In this document: piece after piece, positions 52,689-62,300 of the stretch
Position numbering within the stretch: the stretch's first letter is position 1
How the letters are laid out: every line of letters begins with the position of its first letter
Assembly: GCF_040784935.1 (NCBI RefSeq)
Contig: NZ_CP160680.1
Location: 62,001-126,000 of the forward strand
Source of the DNA: Lewinella sp. LCG006
Lineage (GTDB): Bacteria; Bacteroidota; Bacteroidia; Chitinophagales; Saprospiraceae
Length of the DNA stretch: 64,000 nucleotides
Direction: 5' to 3'
Program-made: the position numbers and the translations under genes
The notes under the pieces: model-generated
What the model was told of the DNA's origin: nothing
What the model saw: the letters and a program-made list of their open reading frames with translations, nothing else
Databases searched by the model: none

Positions 52689-53249
52689 ATGAAACTATAT
52701 ATCAAATACATGGTCAGCTTGCGGTGCAAGATGGTCGTAAAAGCAGAATTGAAAACATTGGGCCAGCCCTACATATCCGTGGAGCTAGGCACCATAGAGC
52801 TATGCTGCAAGCCGACCGCTGAACAGCGGGAAGAGTTAAGGATCACCTTGCTGCGCTCAGGCCTTGAATTGCTGGATGATCCTAAAATTATTCTAATCGA
52901 AAAAATAAAAAATGTGATCATTGAAATGATCCATTATGATGTGGATTTACCCCACGTTAATTATTCAGACTACATCAGTAAGAAATTAGGCTACGATTAT
53001 ACTTACCTGTCTAATATGTTTTCCGAGGTCAAGGGCACCACCATTCAGCACTTCATCATCACGCACAAAATAGAACGGGTAAAAGAACTGTTGCTCTACG
53101 ACGAGTACAACCTTACAGAAATCTCTTACATGCTGCATTACAGTAGCGTGGCGCATTTGTCCAACCAGTTCAAGAAAGTCACGGGCTTGAGCCCTTCTTA
53201 TTTCAAAAAACTCAAGCAGAAACGAAAGAAGAATCTGGAAGATTTCTAA
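52689..53249 (+). CDS. AraC-type regulator with degenerate HMA-like N-terminal domain
   Basis: A protein of 186 residues. The C-terminal 100 residues are a standard AraC/XylS DNA-binding domain (DYISKKLGYDYTYLSNMFSE, then YNLTEISYMLHYSSVAHLSNQFKKVTG). The first 70 residues (MKLYIKYMVSLRCKMVVKAE, then SVELGTIEL) look like the ferredoxin-like HMA fold that binds metal through CxxC. Here that motif reads SLRC (Ser10, Cys13), so one Cys is lost. It is convergent with the UspA gene, with a 4-bp overlap of stops. It may sense stress or metal and govern the adjacent cluster, but nothing here proves it. Confidence 0.85.
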   Translation: MKLYIKYMVSLRCKMVVKAELKTLGQPYISVELGTIELCCKPTAEQREELRITLLRSGLELLDDPKIILIEKIKNVIIEMIHYDVDLPHVNYSDYISKKLGYDYTYLSNMFSEVKGTTIQHFIITHKIERVKELLLYDEYNLTEISYMLHYSSVAHLSNQFKKVTGLSPSYFKKLKQKRKKNLEDF

Positions 53250-54118
53250 GCAATCGACTTCAAGAATTCCACCCACTGCAGAGCCGCTTCGTCAAATTCA
53301 TACGCATCCTCTTTGATCACCAACAGTGGGAGTTCGATCTCTGTGGCGATCGCTTCCAGCGAACTATCGTCCAATAAACGAGAGATGAAATTGTGTTTAT
53401 GGGAAATCATGGCTACAATATCCGCTTTTTTTCCCCTGGCAAATTGTTCGATCTCCGTACGAAAATGACCAAATCGGAGGTCAAAATCAATGGCTGTATC
53501 CATTTTGAAAGTTTTCTTCAGGATCATCATTTTTTTCAAAACGTCCAAGTTTTCTTCGTCGCCCTCTACAACATGCAAGACATGTAAGACTGCGTCCAGC
53601 GTCTGGCTCCAATCTTTGAGGTAATGGATGGCCTGTAGGTCTCTAAATTCAAAATCTACCGTATAGAGCAGGTCGTTAATACCCGTAAATGTCGCCCCTT
53701 CTGGCACCATCAGTACCTGGCAATCGGCCTGGGCCAACACGCTGAGTGTCGTATTGCCTAATTTACTCCCCAGTGCATTGGTTTTTCCCGTCATGCCCAT
53801 CACAATAAGCTCCACTTTCTCATCAAGTGCGGTATCCAAAATCCCATCTAATGGATAGGCATTCACGGCCAGGTAATCTATTTTCAGCTTTCCGTGGTAG
53901 TTTTCAGGAAGGTGTTCATTGACAAAATCCTTCAGCTTTTCGATCACCTTATCATGTCTTTCCTCAATCATTTGGTCGGAAGACCTCATGGGTTCCGGTT
54001 TGCCGTGTGCATGCATCATCAGGAGATCAGCCTTAAAAGCATAGGCCATCTTCGCGGCGTATTTGAAAACTTTAGGAGCATGATCATAAAACTCTAAAGC
54101 AAACATTATCTTTTTCAT
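53246..54118 (-). CDS. Tandem universal stress protein (UspA)
   Basis: A protein of 290 residues made of two Usp domains. The first has the ATP-binding pattern GMTG (108-111), then nine residues, then GNTT (121-124). The second half, from about 150, has SHKHNFISRLLDDSS at the matching place and lacks the glycines, so only the first domain is likely to bind nucleotide. It is cytoplasmic and induced by stress in most bacteria. It is the last gene of the minus-strand cluster that begins with the glucan synthase. Confidence 0.9.
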   Translation of the reverse strand: MKKIMFALEFYDHAPKVFKYAAKMAYAFKADLLMMHAHGKPEPMRSSDQMIEERHDKVIEKLKDFVNEHLPENYHGKLKIDYLAVNAYPLDGILDTALDEKVELIVMGMTGKTNALGSKLGNTTLSVLAQADCQVLMVPEGATFTGINDLLYTVDFEFRDLQAIHYLKDWSQTLDAVLHVLHVVEGDEENLDVLKKMMILKKTFKMDTAIDFDLRFGHFRTEIEQFARGKKADIVAMISHKHNFISRLLDDSSLEAIATEIELPLLVIKEDAYEFDEAALQWVEFLKSIA

Positions 54119-54229
54119 TGGTCTTGGTTTTTAAGCTTACGTATTACTAAAGATAGCGAAACAGCAAAGTGGAATAGTTGTATTATTCTAGGTAAGAGTT
54201 GTATATATCTCACTTTTCGGGCCTCCATA

Positions 54230-55324
54230 TCACATCGAAGGCTCTTGATCTTTACGTTTTAGAAACCTGTTCGTAGCAGGCTGAACATCGCCAAGCAATA
54301 CGCCCCAATTTTTGAATTCTTCGGTATGATCGAATATTACTTTGAAAACGGCCATGAGCGGTAGGGATAAAAACATGCCTCCTATTCCTGCCAAAGCTCC
54401 GCCAACAAACACGCCAAATAAACTCACGAGTGCATTTATTCTAATTTTGGACCCTAGAATAGATGGCATTAGAATATTATTGTCCAAAAACTGTACTGCA
54501 GAAATGATGATCAAAACAATAAATACGGAACTCAGGTTGGTCGAAGCACTTAGGGTCAGTAATACCCCAATGATATTGCCGATGAATGCACCAACGTAGG
54601 GAATGAGGTTAAGTAAAGCAAAAATAACACCGATCAACAGCGCATGATCGATGCCAAAAATAAGTAGCGCTCCTCCGAGCAAAATAGTCATGTAAGTAAA
54701 CTGTATCAATAACCCAACGATATAGCTATGAATAATAGATTCTATACTTTTTAATGTTTCACTGATTTGTAATTCATTACCCTTTTGAAAGGACATCAGT
54801 AAAAATTTCCTTAGCGTACTTCTATAATAAAGAATCAGAAAGGTGTAGATCGGGAACAATCCCAAAAATATAAGCAATGTGCTTATGGATCCCATGGCAT
54901 TGCTAAGGTATTCCCCCGCAGAATCCAATATATTACTAGCTTGATTTTGGATTAGTTCGGTTTGTTGGGCACCAGAAATACTGGTTTTTTCACTGAACCA
55001 CACGCTAATCACATTGATGTGATTAATGATATTTTCCTTAATTTCTGTGAAATCATACACCAATGGCCTGAGTTGGGAGATGATTAAAAATGTTATTACC
55101 GTAAGTACAATTAACATTAAAAACATCGTCAGGAAAATAGAAATACTACTAGGTATCTTTTTACGAACCAGGTACCTGTAAACGGGTAACAATGCAACAG
55201 AGGTCACTAGCGCCATCAACAAAGGCATCAGTATATCCTGCAATTGTACAATGACAAAAGCAAGCAAAACCAGCCCCAATAATTCTATCGAGCGTTTGAC
55301 CGTTAAAGGCAGTTTTTGTATCAT
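54230..55324 (-). CDS. AI-2E family membrane transporter (PerM/YdiK type)
   Basis: A protein of 364 residues with about eight membrane helices in the family pattern (LLGLVLLAFVIVQLQDILMP, then IFLTMFLMLIVLTVITFLII). The conserved cytoplasmic part IESIIHSYIVGLLIQFTYM and the ending QFLDNNILMPSILGSKI, VGGALAGIGGMFLSLPLMA are present. Members move small molecules or ions, and only a few have a known substrate, so 'AI-2E' is a family label and not a function call. It lies 112 bp upstream of the UspA gene on the same strand. Confidence 0.92.
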   Translation of the reverse strand: MIQKLPLTVKRSIELLGLVLLAFVIVQLQDILMPLLMALVTSVALLPVYRYLVRKKIPSSISIFLTMFLMLIVLTVITFLIISQLRPLVYDFTEIKENIINHINVISVWFSEKTSISGAQQTELIQNQASNILDSAGEYLSNAMGSISTLLIFLGLFPIYTFLILYYRSTLRKFLLMSFQKGNELQISETLKSIESIIHSYIVGLLIQFTYMTILLGGALLIFGIDHALLIGVIFALLNLIPYVGAFIGNIIGVLLTLSASTNLSSVFIVLIIISAVQFLDNNILMPSILGSKIRINALVSLFGVFVGGALAGIGGMFLSLPLMAVFKVIFDHTEEFKNWGVLLGDVQPATNRFLKRKDQEPSM

Positions 55325-55382
55325 TTTGTGCTATTGAATAATCCATCCAGATACCCGGGTTTTATTTTTTATCTCTCGATTT

Positions 55383-55463
55383 TTATTTGTTCTTCACTAC
55401 ATCTTTTAGCCCAATAAAAGGGATAGCGCCGAAAACCTTAAACAAGCTCATTGCCGTTTGCAT
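55383..55463 (-). CDS. Possible 26-residue hydrophobic peptide
   Basis: A frame of 26 codons, MQTAMSLFKVFGAIPFIG then LKDVVKNK, in the 155-bp gap between the HPF-like and AI-2E genes. It has an amphipathic hydrophobic core and basic end. The same frame also runs upstream without a stop (VAKVIKAKRGL), so the true start is uncertain and this may be non-coding. Confidence 0.25.
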   Translation of the reverse strand: MQTAMSLFKVFGAIPFIGLKDVVKNK

Positions 55464-55479
55464 AAGGCCTCTTTTAGCT

Positions 55480-55794
55480 TTAATAACTTTGGCTACGCCC
55501 GAGTATCGTTTTCAAAGCATTTTTTAGTTTATCAATAGCTCCTGTTACCGCTAATTCAGCCGTATCTGCCTGGTCTGAAACTACTATGGATTGTTTGCCC
55601 TCCAGTCGGGCTTCAAGCAAACATCGGATATCATTCCTTCCTCCTTTTCCTCCGTTTTCGTCTGACAGATGAACTTTTATTCTTGTAATCTCAGATTGGT
55701 ATAGATCGAGCTCTTGTGCGACTTGGGAAGTAAAAAAATCTTTACTTCTTTCTCCCCCATCAATGTTTTTGTCGGTATTAAATTGAATTGTCAT
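55480..55794 (-). CDS. HPF/RaiA-like ribosome hibernation protein
   Basis: A protein of 104 residues: beta-alpha-beta-beta-beta-alpha layout (MTIQFNTDKNIDG, RIKVHLSDENGGKGGRNDIR, LLEARLEGKQSIVVSDQADT, ELAVTGAIDKLKNALK), like short hibernation factors that bind the 30S subunit and stop translation in stress or starvation. The surface basic residues are fewer than in typical HPF. It is 30 bp downstream of an acidic unknown protein and upstream of the AI-2E gene in the cluster. Confidence 0.8.
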   Translation of the reverse strand: MTIQFNTDKNIDGGERSKDFFTSQVAQELDLYQSEITRIKVHLSDENGGKGGRNDIRCLLEARLEGKQSIVVSDQADTAELAVTGAIDKLKNALKTILGRSQSY

Positions 55795-55824
55795 TATTGT
55801 TAATTTTTTTGTTATTTATTCTTT

Positions 55825-56343
55825 TCAACCATTATGTTCTTCCAGATCATTGTGGTTGTCTCCTCCCAAACTGTAGTAGTTGTTTTCTTCATCTTCACTG
55901 CCCACACTTTCCTGCTGATCGTCTAATTCTGATCCCGGAACATCTAAATCATCCCCCGACATATGGCCTTTAAAACCCTTTTCGTTCAATGTTCCTTCTT
56001 CATCATTTGGAGCTTTCTTTTTTGAAAGATCACTGGGGTTTATTGCCGTTTCTTTCTGCTCCTGGTAGTAAATATCCTCCGAAGGCGGATATAATGGATA
56101 GCCTGGCAACTTAGACTTCTCTGTATCGTTTTTCACTTTCATGCCTTCATGTGTTTTCGAATACTTTCTTACCAGTTCCACCAAAGAATTATAGTATTCT
56201 TTCAGGTTCTCACTATCTATTCCCTCTTTGTCTGAGCTGTTTACCGGTATTTCAGAAATGTATTTAGATAGCTCGGGAAATTCCTGATGAATTTTGGTAG
56301 TGATGGTTGTGATATCCTGCTCCCATTCTTTTTTCGTTTTCAT
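55825..56343 (-). CDS. Acidic hypothetical protein
   Basis: A protein of 172 residues. The N-terminal half is helical (WEQDITTITTKIHQEFPELS, LKEYYNSLVELVRKYSKTHE). The second half is disordered and acidic with Gly/Asp/Glu/Asn-rich tracts (MSGDDLDVPGSELDD). No signal peptide or membrane helix. It sits 18 bp after the glucan synthase gene and 30 bp before the HPF-like gene, so it is part of the operon. No family was recognised. Confidence 0.7.
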   Translation of the reverse strand: MKTKKEWEQDITTITTKIHQEFPELSKYISEIPVNSSDKEGIDSENLKEYYNSLVELVRKYSKTHEGMKVKNDTEKSKLPGYPLYPPSEDIYYQEQKETAINPSDLSKKKAPNDEEGTLNEKGFKGHMSGDDLDVPGSELDDQQESVGSEDEENNYYSLGGDNHNDLEEHNG

Positions 56344-56361
56344 TTTATCTTCTAGATTTTT

Positions 56362-59300
56362 TCAGTGTCCTTTAGGGACTGAATTTGTAAATATGCTGAC
56401 CTGAACATCGTGTTCAACTGCATCATCTCTCAGCGTAATCATCTTATCTGTTTGAACCACTCCATCATCGGTTACCATCATTTCTCCTGGGCTGTTTTTT
56501 TGTGTAGTCACAATATGATAGACCGAGTTCTTATAGCGATAATGTACGGTGAAGGATTTCCACTCTTGAGGAATACATGGAACGAGTTTCAGTTTGTCTC
56601 CCTCTTGTTGCAAACCAAGAAGAGATGCTGTAATCAGCCGGTACATCCAACCGGCAGAACCTGTGTACCATGTCCACCCGCCACGTCCAGCATGTGGTGC
56701 GCGGGCATACACATCTGCTGCTATTACGTAAGGTTCCACTTTGTAAACTGAAATTTCTTCGGAAGTTTTCCCATGGTTCACAGGATTGATCATATTCAAT
56801 AATTCCCACACTCGTTTAGTATCACCAAGTTTTGCAAAAGCCATCGCCAACCATACCGCAGCATGTGTGTATTGCCCACCATTCTCTCTTACTCCGGGTA
56901 CATATCCTTTAATGTATCCAGGGTTTAAATCTGATTTGTCGAATGGTGGTTCTAACAACTGAATGATTCCTATATCCTTTTGTACCAGATTTTTGTAAGC
57001 TGATTCCATGGCGGTATGTACGCGCTTCTCATTTCCTGCTCCTGATAAAACAGACCAGCTTTGCGCGATGGAATCAATTTTACATTCTTCATTATTGGAA
57101 GATCCTAATGTAGCCCCCTCATCAAACCAGGCACGTTTATACCACGCTCCATCCCAGGCGTGCTTATCAATATTTTCCTTTAATTGCTGCGCTTGTTTTT
57201 TACATTCGTCAGCAAATACGGAATCGTTACGTAAAGAAGCAACCGTTTCGAATCGGGTTAAAATATCATAAAGAAAAAATGCCATCCATACACTTTCTCC
57301 TTTTCCTTTATTGCCCACTTTATCAAAACCATCGTTCCAATCACCGGTACCAATTAAGGGTAAGCCACGTATACCATAATTGAATCCATGTTCGAGTGCT
57401 TTTACACAGTGGTCATAAAGGTTAGCAGTGGTAGCGGATTTAACAGGTGTGCCATAATAGGACTCCTCTCCGGCGTTTAATTGCCTGCCCTCAATGAAAG
57501 TTGCTGGTTCATCGAGCACACCATCATCTTCGGTATGCAAAATATAAAGCGTTGTTGCAAATGGTAACCAGAGAAAATCATCTGAGCAACGTGTACGAAC
57601 ACCATTTCCAGTTGGCGGATGCCACCAATGTTGTACATCTCCTTCTGTAAACTGCCGCGAAGCGCAAAGTAAAATTTGTTCACGTGCAAGTTGTGGTTTT
57701 GCGTGAAGAAGTGACAATACATCCTGCAACTGATCTCTGAATCCAAAAGCGCCTCCTGATTGATAAAATCCGCTCCGGCCCCAGAGTCGAGAAGAAAGTG
57801 TTTGATAGGTGAGCCAGCCGTTCGTAATCATATTGAGGGCTGCATCCGGCGTTTCCACCTGCAATGCTCCAAGCGTATGCTTCCAGTATTCTTTTACTTT
57901 TTTTAATGAATCAAATGCAGTAGTACTTCCTCTGAATTGCTTTGCGATTGAACTGGCATCAAGCGCATTTTTTCCTGCTCCAAGACGAAAAATAATTTCT
58001 ATTTCTTCGCCATCAGCCAGATCAAAGGGAACCTGGATTGCCGCGCATGGATCTAATGCAAGTCCGATCTTTCCGGAAAGTTTTTTCCTGGACATGGCAT
58101 CAGGATGCTGCAAGGTACCGTTGCGGCCAATAAATTCAGCACGATCAGCCGTAAACGATTTTTTAAAATTATCAACATCGAAAAATGCAACACGATCATT
58201 AAATTCGGCATTGTAAGGATTTTTTGCAAAGAGTGCTCCACTATCAGGATCAATTTCGGTGTGAATGTGCATGATTGTTTTCGATCTGTTATTATCCAGC
58301 ACCCATTCTATAAATCCGGTAGCCGATAGCTGACGTGGCCTTCCCGATTGATTACGAATTTTTAAAACGTTGAATTTAACGGCAGCTTCCAAATCAACAT
58401 GCACAGTCATTTCGGAAAAGATTCCATCTTCGATATGTTCGAACACACTGTATCCAAATCCATGGCGAGTGATGTATGGCGTTTGACCTCCTGATGGAAG
58501 AAGTGTAGCAGACCAGAAATGTCCGTTTTCATAATCGCGAATGTAAAATGCTTCTCCACCTTTGTCACAAACAGGGTCGTTTTTCCATGGTGTGAGGCGC
58601 AATTCATGCGCGTTCTCCGTCCATGTATAAGCCGTTCCGCTTTCTGAAATAACGGTTCCGAAATTTGGATTCGCAATTACATTTACCCAAGGAGCAGGGG
58701 TTTTATTTTTGTCATCAACAACAATAACATATTCGTTTCCGTCAGCAGAGAAACCTCCCGTACCATTATAAAAGATTAAATTCTTTGGCCGTTCAATTGG
58801 TGTTAGCGCTTTAGTTGTTTGTATTGGTGTGATATACGGAATGATTACGCCTGGAATCTGTGTGCGTTTAATCTGTTCTGATAATGTTCCGTCACTATCA
58901 GAAATATTAATACGTGCTACAGTTTGAAACAGGATTCGATCCTCCTTGGATATCTGATCGGAAGCTCTGACAAAAACGCCTCCTGAACGATCTTTGTATT
59001 CGGCAGGAATGAGTGCTTCAATTTCATTTTGAAAATCCTGCCTATACACATTTTGCTCTTCGTTCCATATTACCAAATCAACAGCGAGCCCTTTTAGTCG
59101 CCAATAAGCATGTGCCTGTACAAGTTGTTTTACCAATTGTATGTTATCCTGATCTTCAATTTTCAAAAGCACTATAGGTAAGTCTCCTGAAATGGAATAG
59201 CCCCACAATCCTGACTGCCCGCGATGATTGCTGATAAGTATGGCAGGGTCTGCACGAAATGCGGAATTAATAAATAGAATGGGACTGGCAAGATGACCGA

Positions 59301-62300
59301 ACAATTGTGCATCTCTTTCCGACGCATTAATTTGTCTTAGTACGACCTGGCTATGCGTCCATGCTAATTGAAACACACGATTCTGATGATGCTTATCCTG
59401 GTATTTATCGATTAAACTTTGGCACACTTCCTTGGTTTCACCAATCCCTGTAATCATTTCAATCGTAACGGCTTCTTCGGGTTCAAGCGTTATTTTATAT
59501 CGTATCGAAACAATTGGATCTAACACCGATCCTTGATTTCCGGCAAGCGGCCCCGGTTTGTTCATCACTTGTGGGTTCACGGTTGTATTTCCGCGACCAA
59601 TGAATTCCATCCGGTTTGTTTCATAGGATATTTGTTCAGCAGTTTTCCCTTTCATCGTCATCAGATGGAACATCCATGGTGGCTTCTCTTCGGCTGATCG
59701 GGATCTGCGTGTACAAATAATGGCATGTTGAGGTGCGAGAATCTCTGTTTGGACAAAAAGATTGCTAAATGCGGGCTGCATTAAATCTGAAGCAGCAGGT
59801 GCGAGCACTACTTCGGAATAACTTGTAAGCTCAATAGTCTTGCGAATAGAAGAACGGTTTGCGATGCAAACTCTTCTCATCTCTATATCATCTTCGGGTG
59901 ATACTACAATTTCAGTATGTGTTTCTATTTCGTTGTTGGTAGCATGAAAGTCAACACGACCTTGTGAAAATGCGGCTTCATATTTATTGCTTTTTTGCAG
60001 CGTTGGCTGATGAGTATTGGACCAAAACTTCCCGCTCTCTACATCGCGTATATAACAGAATGTCCCCCAATTGTCGCAAGTTCCATCCTCTCGCCAGCGG
60101 CTGACCGCCAGATTTTTCCAACGGCTGTAGCCTCCTCCTGCATTTGTTACCATTACGTGGTATCTGCCATTTGACAATAATTGTACAGCAGGTAAAGGCG
60201 TATTTGGCGTATTGAATACCCTTGTTTCGGCTCCAACCTCCACAGAATTGCTTTCCGCAATATCGGTGGTGTGTGCATAAAAAGCGGTTGCTTTTGGAAC
60301 ACGTTCCTGCAATAATAAAAGCGCTGACTTAAATTGTGGTTCGGCCTCAAATAGCTTTTGCATGGGCTTGTCAAGCAATAGATATGCTAATGCCAATAAG
60401 CTCATACCCTGGTGATGGGCCATGAATGAATAAACAGTAGCACTTGATTGTCCACGTTGCAAGCGCGATGGTGTATAATCTATGGCTTCATAAAATCCAT
60501 GTTGACCTTCAAATCCCTTTTCGGAAAGAAATTCCAGATTTTTATATGCTTCTTGCGGATCCACCATCAGGGCAAGAACAGATGCATAAGGGGTAATCAC
60601 GGTATCCTCTTCAAGTCCGCGTTTCAATCCCAGCCCGGGAACGCCAAATGCACGATATTGATAATGAGAATGAGCGTTGATCATATTGAAACCAGACTCA
60701 GATATTCCCCAAGGCACCCCTTTTTGTTTAACACCGTTAATCTGGCATTTAATGACCGATTTATAGGTTTGGTCAAGTAGTGTATTTTCATAAGTCGGCA
60801 TTACCAAAAGCGGCATCAGGTATTCAAACATGGAACCACTCCATGATAAAAGTATTGTTTCACCATCTACCATTGTCAGTAAACGTCCCAATGCAAACCA
60901 GCTTTCAACAGGTAGTTTTCCTTGCGCAATACCCGTAAAAACAACAAACCTTGCTTCGGATGCCAGCAAATCATAAAAACTTGTATCTGTGCGATTTTCC
61001 TGCACATTGTAACCAATGGTAAACAGATTACTTGATTTATCATACAGGAAATCCCATTCCATTTCTGATAACCTATTGCATTGTTGGGCAAGATTTTCGA
61101 CGGAATCAATTCGAGCTTCAACTAGACGTATTGACTCCGCTAATGCAGTTTTAAATAATCCGAGCCATTCTCTTTCATTATCGGAATTGCGCTCATGTTG
61201 CTGACGATTCACTTCAAGCTGTAATTCCTTTATCGCATTTAATAATTCAAACAATGTTGCATCCGCACTCAGGGAAAAATAAGTTGTAAACTTAGCAGGA
61301 ACGGTAGATAACAAATCCCAGGGTATAAATAAGCTAATATCTTCATTCAGATGCACTAACTGTTCATTCAATGTTTGCTTCCACCAATAGGTTTCGGTCT
61401 TTGAATCCTTGTTCAGGTTTTCAAAAACAGACAAGAAGCTTTTTGTCAACTTTTCAATGTGAAATTTCGTATCACGATGTGTACTTAAATCAGCTCCACA
61501 TGCTGCTTCTAAATCAATATTAAACGGGGTCAGTAATTCACGGTCTTTTTCTTCCAATGTGTCGGCAAGAACATGTAACGTATCCCGGAGCCCTTCAAAT
61601 AATTTTGGGCCTGCTATTTTTTGATGAGGAATAGCAAGCAACCCCTGTTTCAATATTAGCAAATACCCAGCAAGGTTTCCGCTGTCAACTGTTGAAATAT
61701 ATTTTGGAAATAATGGATTCAACGATTGCGTATCATACCAATTGTAGAAATGCCCTCTGTGCCGCTCCATTTTATTCATCGTGCTTATCGTCTTTGTTGT
61801 TTGTTCAATAAGCTGTGAAGTTGTTAGGTAACCAAACTCGCAGGCAGATAAATTGGCAAGCAATGAAAGTCCAATATTGGTAGGAGATGTACGATGTGCT
61901 ATCAGCTCAAGGGGTTGTTCCTGAAAATTATCTGGCGGCAACCAATTATCGTCAGCTTCTACAAACTTTTCGAAGTAGCTGTAGGTCTTTCGAGCAAGTT
62001 TTCTTAGAAAAATATTTTGCTCATTGGTTAGTAAGGAAACTTTTTTCGCTATTGGTTTACTTAACCACCATGTAGCATAAGGAGTAATGCACCAAAGAAA
62101 CAAGATAGGACTCGCTACGCTTAACTTTAATGGAGAATAAATAAACAGGTAGAGAAGTACTACCAAAGAAAGAACCGGTTCAATCCACATAGAAGAATAG
62201 GAATCGAACAGATTTGTTTTAATACTTTTTTCTTCATTATCAGATGGATCCCATTCTAACATTTTTTTCCTGGAAATCGACATTCTCCATAGTGTTTGTA

